From the NCBI GenBank assembly GCA_021792115.1, contig JAJYVI010000032.1, positions 1-9,631 on the forward strand: a DNA stretch of 9,631 nucleotides, given 5' to 3'. Below, one piece after another: positions 1-5,295 of this stretch. Source of the DNA: Microcaldota archaeon. Lineage in GTDB: Archaea > Micrarchaeota > Micrarchaeia > Micrarchaeales > Micrarchaeaceae. The notes beneath the pieces were generated by a model. The model had not been told where the DNA came from. It worked only from the letters and a program-made list of their open reading frames with translations, and searched no databases. Made by a program: the position numbers and the translations under genes. Every line of letters starts with the position of its first letter. Positions within the stretch are counted from its first letter, which is position 1.

Positions 1-278
1 CTAGACTAAAGAAATTGGCCAATAGCTCACCAGTAATGCAGACATGCCTAATAACGCGTAATATATTTAAGCAAGAAACGCTTAAATAGTTTTGTATTTG
101 CCTGCTGATAATAAAGTAAAATAGCATAACAGCAGCAGAACAACATAAAATAGAAAAAAATAAAGGATAAAATGAAATGAAGTTAAGATAAATATAATAA
201 AAAATACAGTAAAAATAGTAAAAAATAATAAAATAGTATAAAATAAAAAATAAATGAGTAGTAATGAACAAAGGCTGC
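1..278. other. Non-coding, A-rich left edge
   Basis: I see no supportable gene here. The first 60 bases have balanced composition and could be the tail of something beyond the window. From about 90 onward the plus strand is strongly A-rich with many stop codons in all frames. Read on the minus strand it is a long T-rich tract downstream of the sugar transferase gene, which fits a termination zone. A 9-bp inverted repeat at 64-88 is listed separately. Confidence 0.6.
64..88. repeat. 9-bp perfect inverted repeat, 7-nt loop
   Basis: TATTTAAGC at 64-72 is followed by seven bases and then its exact reverse complement GCTTAAATA at 80-88. Each arm also resembles an archaeal TATA box (TTTAA/TTAAATA), so it could be a symmetric promoter/operator element or a hairpin at the end of a transcript. 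No gene can be tied to it with confidence. Confidence 0.5.
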
Positions 279-316
279 AAAAAGCAAAAAGTCAAAAAAG
301 CAAAAGCTAATAAAAA
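279..316 (-). terminator. Oligo-T terminator cluster for the sugar-phosphate transferase gene
   Basis: Right after the stop codon (323-325), the minus strand carries T-tracts of 5, 4, 6, 5 and 5 bases, seen as plus-strand A runs at 312-316, 302-305, 294-299, 286-290 and 279-283. No strong hairpin is present. Repeated short U-tracts without a stem are the usual archaeal termination signal, so this most likely ends the transferase transcript. Confidence 0.55.
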
Positions 317-322
317 TACTGC

Positions 323-1378
323 TCAAAGCAGCTTAAGCAATTTAAGTGCAAATGCGAGCACAACAAAGCCTATGTTTATAAGCCACATGTATGCAGATAC
401 CTCATATTCCTTGCATTTTTTCATATTCATTATTACATGCGTCAAACTGTATATCTTCTTTCCATATGGCGCTTTGAACGTCATGTCTTTCTGGAGCTTG
501 CCCAGATCTGTGATGTTAAATCTGCCGCGCAGATGAAGAATAAATTCAATGATATATGGCATAAAGATAACGATACCGAATGACTCCATGTTGCCTATTA
601 TCATAAGTGCAATCAATGCACCGCCTATGCCATATGTAAAGCTGTCTCCTGGCAAAAGTTTTGACGGATAAAAATCAAAGAAAGCGAATGCAACGAGTGC
701 AGCAAATAATATAGCTGAAATAAGTGCACCTATGTAGGTGCCAAACAGTATGCTATAGATAAGCATTCCTGCTGAAATTACAATGCCACTCCCTGTTGAG
801 ATTCCATTAAACCCTCCAAGCAGATTAAAGGCATTTGCACCGAATATTATTGCAAGAGGGATTATAAGAAGAGGATAAATCAACCCTAAATAAATATTCC
901 CTACAAATGGTACTGCAACAGACGATACTCCTGCATTTATCGCAACTAGAGGAATTGCTCCAATAAGCGTTAAAAATGGCTTCTGCCACTGCTTAAGCCC
1001 TTTGCGTATATCCTTCATACCTGTTGTTGAGGTCGCAGAAGATTTCACATTTATGTCGTCAATGAATCCTACAAGAGTTATTAGTATAACACTTAAAATA
1101 AATGCGAACAATATGTTAGTGTCAGCAACAGGTAGATAAAATGGATGAGACGGCGAGGGGAAACTTGATCCGAATATGTACGTCAGCACGCCGATTGCTA
1201 TCCCAAACGAGACTGCAACTCCTCCAGCACTTGGAATCTTTGGCTTTGCTTTTTTATTGTAGTCTATTGCAATTACTCCTGATTCCAGCATATAGGACAT
1301 AAAGAATTTAGTCGCAATTACAGTTACTGCAAACGCAGCAATTGCAGGCACAAGCAAGGTCAGATACGTGTTATACAT
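323..1378 (-). CDS. UDP-GlcNAc-1-phosphate transferase-like membrane protein (glycosyltransferase family 4, MraY/Alg7/AglH type)
   Basis: Predicted to transfer a sugar-1-phosphate, probably GlcNAc-1-P, from a UDP-sugar to a polyprenyl (dolichyl) phosphate at the cytoplasmic face of the membrane, the first step of lipid-linked glycan assembly. With the start at 1378 the protein has 351 residues and about ten hydrophobic segments. Visible family motifs are KPKIPSAGG (45-53), the FIDD acidic pair (D107/D108), NAFNLLGGFNG (182-192) and LLPGDS (241-246, D245), with a basic loop KAPYGKKIYSLTH near 302-314. Length and motif order match archaeal members. An in-frame ATG at 1408 would add ten residues. 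I prefer 1378 because a TATA-like box at 1418-1428 predicts transcription starting near 1394, and GTGA (1386-1383) lies four bases before the ATG. The family call is firm; the exact sugar is inferred. The gene appears monocistronic. Confidence 0.88.
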   Translation of the reverse strand: MYNTYLTLLVPAIAAFAVTVIATKFFMSYMLESGVIAIDYNKKAKPKIPSAGGVAVSFGIAIGVLTYIFGSSFPSPSHPFYLPVADTNILFAFILSVILITLVGFIDDINVKSSATSTTGMKDIRKGLKQWQKPFLTLIGAIPLVAINAGVSSVAVPFVGNIYLGLIYPLLIIPLAIIFGANAFNLLGGFNGISTGSGIVISAGMLIYSILFGTYIGALISAILFAALVAFAFFDFYPSKLLPGDSFTYGIGGALIALMIIGNMESFGIVIFMPYIIEFILHLRGRFNITDLGKLQKDMTFKAPYGKKIYSLTHVIMNMKKCKEYEVSAYMWLINIGFVVLAFALKLLKLL

Positions 1379-1417
1379 TTTTTCACATAGCGCAATGGCG
1401 CCATACATGTATCAAAA

Positions 1418-1428
1418 TTATATATATC
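1418..1428 (-). promoter_or_regulatory. TATA-like box for the sugar-phosphate transferase gene
   Basis: The minus strand reads GATATATATAA here. Standard archaeal spacing (TATA about 26 bases before the transcription start) puts the start near 1394. That leaves the ATG at 1408 outside the transcript and gives the ATG at 1378 a short leader. The spacing is inferred, not measured. Confidence 0.45.
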
Positions 1429-1521
1429 AAATTTAATGAGATTTAAACAGTAATAAAAATAAAAATAATAAAATATTCATTGAAAGCAATAAATAAATAA
1501 TGAATAGCAATATTAAGTTTT

Positions 1522-1530
1522 TGGATAAAT
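1522..1530 (+). promoter_or_regulatory. Possible TATA-like box for tRNA-Arg
   Basis: TGGATAAAT lies about 30 bases before the mature 5' end of the tRNA, the distance expected for an archaeal TATA box. The match is weak and the surroundings are AT-rich, so chance is a real alternative. Confidence 0.25.
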
Positions 1531-1557
1531 CTTTTATTGAAGAGGGCAACTGCAGAA

Positions 1558-1631
1558 GCTCCCATAGTATAACTTGGATAGAACGCGGGCTTGCGGAGCC
1601 TGTGATCCGGGTTCAAATCCCGGTGGGAGCG
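1558..1631 (+). tRNA. tRNA-Arg (anticodon GCG)
   Basis: A complete cloverleaf can be drawn. The acceptor stem GCTCCCA (1558-1564) pairs with TGGGAGC (1624-1630), and the discriminator is G1631. The T arm is perfect: CCGGG (1607-1611), loop TTCAAAT, CCCGG (1619-1623). The anticodon stem CGGGC (1586-1590) pairs with GCCTG (1598-1602) with one G-U pair, and the loop TTGCGGA gives anticodon GCG, reading Arg CGC/CGU codons. The D loop has GG followed by A (1576-1578), which fits the A20 arginine identity base. The D stem is weak: GTAT (1567-1570) against GAAC (1581-1584) contains an A-A mismatch and a T-G pair. No CCA is encoded and I see no intron. This is the only plus-strand gene in the window. 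Confidence 0.93.
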
Positions 1632-1632
1632 A

Positions 1633-1668
1633 ACATGTTTCGGAGTTATATATAAGCCCTCGAAATGT
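1633..1668. repeat. Imperfect inverted repeat around TTATATATAA, just after the tRNA
   Basis: The arms ACAT/TTCG/AG (1633-1645) and CT/CGAA/ATGT (1659-1668) are complementary with small bulges and flank the self-complementary TTATATATAA (1646-1655). It could be a processing or termination hairpin for the tRNA precursor, or a TATA box for a transcript in either direction. It could also be a relic of an inserted element. Confidence 0.35.
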
Positions 1669-1677
1669 CCCCCTATT

Positions 1678-1706
1678 TCTGTCGTCGAAGCTAAAATCTG
1701 TCGTCG
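1678..1706. repeat. Direct repeat TCTGTCGTCG, two copies 19 bp apart
   Basis: The 10-mer occurs exactly at 1678-1687 and 1697-1706. It is GC-richer than the surrounding intergenic DNA. It lies between the tRNA and the broken DUF5655-like remnant, just beyond that remnant's 3' end, and may be part of the same foreign tract or a protein-binding pair. I see no further copy in the window. Confidence 0.55.
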
Positions 1707-1722
1707 GTAAATTCCATGTTTC

Positions 1723-1953
1723 TTAGAGGTAGGATTCTAATATAGTTTTAGTATGGAGATGGATAAGAAAAGCTAGAATGTGCCTCTTTTGTAACTCTGT
1801 TTTATGAGTGTTAATAAGGTAGGGTAAGATATTATTTTCAGAAATAGATATCTCATAATTCCCATTCTCCCAGTGTCCTATGTTTTTAACATTTCTTGCT
1901 AAATTTTTTCTATCCCTAAGTTCTCTCTTTCTGAGATTCAGCCAAAGCTTAAA
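1723..1953 (-). pseudogene. Remnant of a DUF5655-like protein (C-terminal fragment)
   Basis: The minus strand holds 76 open codons between a TAA at 1956-1954 and a TAA at 1725-1723, with no ATG, GTG or TTG start near the front. The translation contains LWLNLRKREL, then LARNVKNIGHWENGNYEI (residues 18-35). I recognise this as the end of the DUF5655 domain, whose typical tail reads like LNLKKGEL..LARDVSNIGHWGNGDYEI followed by a short helix. About 55 residues match that pattern. The last 18 or so do not and are probably out-of-gene read-through. The upstream three quarters of a normal protein are missing, and the pilin gene ends only five bases away. I read it as a decayed gene trapped between the pilin and the tRNA, possibly from a mobile element inserted near the tRNA. 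DUF5655 proteins are often found near restriction or predicted transport genes; the function is unknown. Confidence 0.62.
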
Positions 1954-1958
1954 TTAAA

Positions 1959-2528
1959 TTATGGAATTAGCTTTGATTTTGACACCAGCTCTGGCTGTGC
2001 AGTGAATGTACCTGTATATATGCTTTCAACTGGCGGCTTTGTACATGTGTAATTTGATGCATTGTAGTTCTGTGAAAATCCACAATTGAATGCAGCAACA
2101 TAGAGATTGCCATTAACAGTTGCAAGCCTACTTTGGTATAGAATATTTGCAGCACAATAGAATTCATTTCCTGGAATTATATTGTTTGCAGGCAATGTAT
2201 TTGATAAAGAGTAGAAACAAGTTCCTGATGTGTTCTGCCCGTTTATTGATGCAGTAAATGATGCATTCTGAAGAGAGAATACTTGCTTATTTGACAAGGC
2301 GACTATTATCTGCGATGTTGATGTTGAGGAATTTGACTGCAGAATCATATCAACGCAGTTCAAGCCATTGAGGAAATCGCATTTGTTTTGGTTTATATGC
2401 GCTGGAAGATATAGATAAATTGCAAAAAGAGAAATCACCACTGTAATAACAAGGAATGACCAGCCATAAGTTAGTAGGTATTCCATTGCACTTTGGGCCT
2501 TTATGCTTGTTTTGCTGTAAAATTTCAT
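1959..2528 (-). CDS. Type IV prepilin with class III signal peptide
   Basis: Predicted secreted filament subunit. The 189-residue protein starts with a short basic leader (MKFYSKTSIKA), then QSAMEYLLTYGW (12-23) and a hydrophobic helix to about residue 41. This is the class III signal peptide pattern of archaellin-type prepilins. Cleavage by a prepilin peptidase is expected between A11 and Q12, leaving the hydrophobic helix for the filament core. The outer domain is Ser/Thr/Asn-rich with six cysteines (50, 58, 104, 125, 149, 162), enough for three disulfides, and five N-X-S/T sequons (N66, N88, N99, N156, N159). The start is an ATG preceded by TGATC (2535-2531), close to anti-Shine-Dalgarno complementarity though the two-base spacing is short. 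It has its own TATA-like box and sits downstream of the pilus motor cluster. It could be a major or a minor pilin. Confidence 0.85.
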   Translation of the reverse strand: MKFYSKTSIKAQSAMEYLLTYGWSFLVITVVISLFAIYLYLPAHINQNKCDFLNGLNCVDMILQSNSSTSTSQIIVALSNKQVFSLQNASFTASINGQNTSGTCFYSLSNTLPANNIIPGNEFYCAANILYQSRLATVNGNLYVAAFNCGFSQNYNASNYTCTKPPVESIYTGTFTAQPELVSKSKLIP

Positions 2529-2547
2529 AAGATCAAGATTATCTTAT
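2527..2547. repeat. 7-bp perfect inverted repeat over the pilin start codon
   Basis: ATAAGAT (2527-2533) and ATCTTAT (2541-2547) are exact reverse complements separated by CAAGATT. The left arm includes the first two bases of the pilin ATG, and the putative ribosome-binding bases lie between or within the arms. It could act as an operator at the transcription start or as a small RNA hairpin masking the start codon. Confidence 0.45.
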
Positions 2548-2566
2548 CAATAAAAATTCTGCAAAA

Positions 2567-2576
2567 TATTTTTATA
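2567..2576 (-). promoter_or_regulatory. TATA-like box for the prepilin gene
   Basis: The minus strand reads TATAAAAATA at 2576-2567. Normal archaeal spacing predicts transcription starting near 2542, giving the pilin a leader of about 14 bases. The 10-bp tandem repeats lie immediately upstream. The position is plausible; the region is AT-rich, so the call is moderate. Confidence 0.45.
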
Positions 2577-2628
2577 TTGTTTTGTATTGTTTTGTATTCT
2601 TTTGTTGCATTGTTTTGTATTCTTTTGC
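2576..2628. repeat. Tandem 10-bp repeat upstream of the pilin promoter
   Basis: Five copies of ATT(G/C)TTTTG(T/C) start at 2576, 2586, 2596, 2609 and 2619, with a 3-base TGC break before the fourth. Copies alternate between a G and a C at position 4. The period is close to one DNA helical turn and the tract abuts the pilin TATA-like box. It could be a phased binding array, an intrinsically bent upstream element, or simple slippage expansion. Confidence 0.65.
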
Positions 2629-2651
2629 ATTATGCATCGTGCTTTACACTT

Positions 2652-2699
2652 TGTATATATATGTATATATATGTACATATATGCATAATATGCATATAC
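2652..2699. repeat. Strictly alternating purine-pyrimidine tract with palindromes
   Basis: From 2652 to 2687 every step alternates purine and pyrimidine, and after one phase break it continues from 2688 to 2699. It includes the 16-bp palindrome ATATATGTACATATAT (2667-2682) and two copies of the self-complementary TATGCATA separated by a single A. Such DNA can melt, extrude cruciforms or form left-handed helix under supercoiling. No coding content is credible here. Confidence 0.6.
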
Positions 2700-2835
2700 T
2701 TTATGCACCTTTATACTCCAATATATATAATATATATCTATTATGCCAATAGGTATATATCAGGCCTGTCTTGCTGATTGCATCTTATCACTTTATGCAC
2801 ATACGTGCAGATGCAGATGATTTTTGCTATTTTGC

Positions 2836-2862
2836 AAAAAACAAAACAGGGCACTTGTTTTG
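2836..2862 (-). terminator. Hairpin plus T6 terminator after the second platform gene
   Basis: On the minus strand CAAAACA (2862-2856) pairs perfectly with TGTTTTG (2848-2842) across a 7-base loop and is followed directly by six T (2841-2836). This lies 27 bases past the stop codon of the downstream platform gene, so it most likely ends the pilus-motor operon and insulates the pilin. The layout is like a bacterial intrinsic terminator, though the stem is AT-rich and the T-tract alone may be enough in archaea. Confidence 0.6.
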
Positions 2863-2889
2863 CTCTGCTTCTACTTTTTCATGCTGCCT

Positions 2890-3891
2890 TTATGCAGCGC
2901 CAATGCCTGAAAATATTCCTACTATTACATGGCTTACTATAAAATATATTCCAAGCCCGACCAGTATAAAAACTGGAGTGTATTTAAAGCCTTTCACTAT
3001 TGAACCTGATGAGATTGCTGACATTATCATACTGGCAAAGCCAGTCACTATTATTATGACAGCCAATGAAAAATAATAATACTGCGTGGGTGTTATTTTT
3101 GGAGGGCTTGGCCTGAGAAGAGACAGCCCGACGCTGCCGAATCCTTGAGGATTTGACTGCAATATCCCTCCCCAAATTTTTGTAATCATTCCGATCATTT
3201 GACCTGTCAGACCGAAAAGAGCAGGGGCTGCAACAAGTCCTGCAAATGCAACGAATATCGAGTACATGTACAACTGACCTGAAATTTCCTTCTGCACAAG
3301 TTGCTGTGACCTTAAGTCCTTTGAGATCTGATCTAAAAGGTCTGCTGTTGCTCCACCGTATTTCAGTGCCTCTATTATCATTCTTACTGACTGCTTAAGC
3401 TGGTTAGATCTGTATCTTTCAGAAACTTCCTTGAGCCCATTTTCGAATGTCTCCCCTGCGTATATTTTTCTGGATAGATTGTTTATATCATCATTGAAAT
3501 ACTTGAATTCCGGTCTGAGGGACATGAGCATTGCCCTGTCAAGAGAGATTCCGCTTCTAAGGTTTGCTGACACAATCTGCAAAAAGTCAGGGAAAAATGA
3601 TTCTAAGAATGTTTTCCTTTTGTCTATTTTGTATTCAATGAACACATATATAAATACATTGAACATTACCATTCCAAGGATGCTGAGCCCAAGCACGATG
3701 CCAAGATTGAAATGAGAGATTACAAAAAAGAACAGAAATATTGCGGCGAATGTTGCAATACCTCCTGCAATTCCATACACTAGTATGTTGTTCACTGATG
3801 TATTTATACCTGCCATGTCTATCTCATCAGATATGAACTTAGCGAACTTCACCGGGATAAATCTCTCAATTTTTAATGTATTCATTTGCAT
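2890..3891 (-). CDS. Type IV pilus platform protein, TadC/PilC (T2SSF) family, second copy
   Basis: Predicted inner-membrane platform subunit that couples the cytoplasmic ATPase to pilin insertion. The 333-residue protein has two N-terminal membrane helices (about 36-59 and 63-88). A cytoplasmic T2SSF domain follows (about 98-200, including FFPDFLQIVSANLRSGISL and LKYGGATADLLDQISKDLR). Three membrane segments come next (about 208-237, 272-294 and 304-328), ending in a small Gly-rich tail. The start is chosen at ATG 3891, whose first base is the last base of the upstream gene's TGA (TGATG), a common translational coupling arrangement. GTG at 3894 or ATG at 3885 are close alternatives. It is clearly different in sequence from the upstream platform protein, so the two probably form a heteromeric platform. 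It is the last gene of the cluster, followed by a hairpin terminator. Confidence 0.87.
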   Translation of the reverse strand: MQMNTLKIERFIPVKFAKFISDEIDMAGINTSVNNILVYGIAGGIATFAAIFLFFFVISHFNLGIVLGLSILGMVMFNVFIYVFIEYKIDKRKTFLESFFPDFLQIVSANLRSGISLDRAMLMSLRPEFKYFNDDINNLSRKIYAGETFENGLKEVSERYRSNQLKQSVRMIIEALKYGGATADLLDQISKDLRSQQLVQKEISGQLYMYSIFVAFAGLVAAPALFGLTGQMIGMITKIWGGILQSNPQGFGSVGLSLLRPSPPKITPTQYYYFSLAVIIIVTGFASMIMSAISSGSIVKGFKYTPVFILVGLGIYFIVSHVIVGIFSGIGAA

Positions 3892-5198
3892 CACATTGAA
3901 AATACAGGCCTCTGCCTTATAAGCTGAAGGAACACTATTTGTATCATTACAACGCCTATTATTACAAGCTCAAGTATTGTCATATTGACTGTAAATAATG
4001 GAAGGAACGTTGTAAGGATTGTAGCGACAGCTATCCCCATTGAAGGAAGTATGACCCCGAACAACATGTAGAACATAGCAAGCGCATTGAGCCTTTGCCC
4101 ATATCTTCTCAGCTCTATTATGCGCTCCTGCGAGAGCTGGTCTATCACACTCTGCAGTGCTGCTGTGATGTCAGCGCCTGCCTTTATAGTAGTTGTTGCT
4201 TGAATCATAAGTTTCTTAAAGGACTGACTCTTTGATTCTGAGATTACTTTGTCTATCGCATCACCAAGAGACATACCTAATTCAACATGCTCAACAATCT
4301 TTGAGAACTCCCTACTTGTGTCCCCATATCCTGTGCTTACAGATGAGATTGCATTGAAAAGAGGCATCCCAGAACGAAGGGATATAAGTATATCACGTGC
4401 TGCGAATAGTATATTTTTCTCGACATTCTTTGCAGCCTGGTTTGTCTTGTACCTTGGGTATTCCAAGAACATGTTGAATGACATAAAGTATGTAAGCATG
4501 CTTAGCATCAGAGAAAGCAGAATAATCACTGCAATCTGCATATGCATGTAATCAAATGAAAGGAATACAGCTGCCGCAACAAATATTGCAAGTAGTATTG
4601 ATGCTGTGCGCATCCTTATTATGAAGTTATAAGGGTTGTCTATGCCCTGTTCAAGTAGTGCTTGCCTAAGACCTTTGTGGGAGTCAAGCATCTTGTCAGC
4701 TTTTTGCTTGAATGTAGCATTATTTTTAGCCTTTACAGCAGGCTTTGGCTGCTGCTTTATGCTCTTTATCTTCTCTGTTATCTCTTTATTGAATGCTTCT
4801 ATGTCAGTCGGCTTCATAGACGCCTCCTGCTGAGTATTTATGACTTCTGAAATGTTCTGCTGTATTTCTGATGGAGTTTGCTGCATGTGCTGATCTGGCT
4901 GCGATGGCTGCACCTGCTGCGCAGATTGAAACACTGGCTTCTGCACTTGATTTGGCTGAGAAAGAGATGTTGGTGATTGTTGTTGAGATTGCTGAGATTG
5001 CTGCACAGGCTTTGCTGGCTGCTTTTTGCCTAAAAATCCAAATATGCCTTTTTTAGGGTGCTCAAGCTCGATCTGTTTTCCGTCAACAGTAATTACTCTT
5101 TTTTTGCTTTTTCCGAACACACTGAAACCTTTTATTTTTATATATCTTTTTTTATCTTTTTGGCATATTTTTGCACATTGTTTTTTGATTTTATTCAA
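3891..5198 (-). CDS. Type IV pilus platform protein, TadC/PilC (T2SSF) family, with Gln-rich N-terminal extension
   Basis: Predicted membrane platform subunit of the pilus machine. The 435-residue frame splits into three parts. A basic N-terminus comes first. Then follows a Gln/Ser/Pro-rich disordered stretch (about 60-125). The platform core comes last, with membrane helices near 197-215 and 219-244, the cytoplasmic T2SSF domain at about 255-370 (including FAARDILISLRSGMPLFNAI and IKAGADITAALQSVIDQL), then helices near 371-402 and 407-427. The core is TadC-like in order; the extension makes it longer than the roughly 300 residues usual for the family. The frame opens with TTG at 5198; an in-frame TAA at 5210 excludes a longer form and no ribosome-binding site is visible. 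A GTG at 5120 (codon 27, giving V/M-FGKSKKRVITVDG) is a credible alternative. The stop overlaps the next gene by one base. Confidence 0.85.
   Translation of the reverse strand: MNKIKKQCAKICQKDKKRYIKIKGFSVFGKSKKRVITVDGKQIELEHPKKGIFGFLGKKQPAKPVQQSQQSQQQSPTSLSQPNQVQKPVFQSAQQVQPSQPDQHMQQTPSEIQQNISEVINTQQEASMKPTDIEAFNKEITEKIKSIKQQPKPAVKAKNNATFKQKADKMLDSHKGLRQALLEQGIDNPYNFIIRMRTASILLAIFVAAAVFLSFDYMHMQIAVIILLSLMLSMLTYFMSFNMFLEYPRYKTNQAAKNVEKNILFAARDILISLRSGMPLFNAISSVSTGYGDTSREFSKIVEHVELGMSLGDAIDKVISESKSQSFKKLMIQATTTIKAGADITAALQSVIDQLSQERIIELRRYGQRLNALAMFYMLFGVILPSMGIAVATILTTFLPLFTVNMTILELVIIGVVMIQIVFLQLIRQRPVFSM
5137..5146 (-). promoter_or_regulatory. Possible TATA-like box inside the 5' end of the first platform gene
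   Basis: The minus strand reads GATATATAAA. If used, transcription would start near 5111, too close to support the TTG start at 5198 but near the alternative GTG at 5120. It may equally be lysine codons in AT-rich DNA. Confidence 0.2.
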
Positions 5199-5223
5199 TG
5201 AGCAGCATTAAAATTTTAAACTT

Positions 5224-5271
5224 GCTTAAACATAACTTAAATATAACTTAAATATAACATAACTTAAACAT
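5224..5271. repeat. Tandem 11-bp repeat AACTTAAATAT between the Gln-rich gene and the platform gene
   Basis: Exact copies lie at 5234-5244 and 5245-5255. A near copy AACTTAAACAT is at 5261-5271 after a 5-base AACAT partial, and a 10-base partial GCTTAAACAT is at 5224-5233. On the minus strand each unit contains TATTTAAG, which resembles an archaeal TATA box. The tract fills most of the 97-base gap upstream of the first platform gene, so it may be an internal promoter or regulator site. Slippage in AT-rich DNA is the alternative. Confidence 0.6.
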
Positions 5272-5295
5272 TATTTTAACATTATTTAATATTTA

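Noticed and set aside
3..89. Plus-strand open frame of 28 codons running in from the left edge and ending in TAG within the inverted repeat
   Set aside because: It could be the 3' end of a convergent gene, but I recognise no motif in RLKKLANSSPVMQTCL and the length is compatible with chance.
264..536. 90-codon plus-strand frame
   Set aside because: Most of it is antisense to the sugar-phosphate transferase tail, its first part is Lys/Ala-rich from A-runs, and it shows no domain.
1558..1631. tRNA 3' end as an integration site with a flanking attachment repeat
   Set aside because: I found no second copy of the tRNA 3' end in the window and no integrase; an insertion origin for the DUF5655 remnant stays a hypothesis.
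2493..2777. 94-codon plus-strand frame rich in Ile, Tyr and Cys
   Set aside because: It is a translation of the TA/TG alternating tract and tandem repeats; low complexity and no start signal.
5224..5271. Short repeats as a possible CRISPR array
   Set aside because: Units are 11 bp and contiguous, with no unique spacers and no cas genes in the window.
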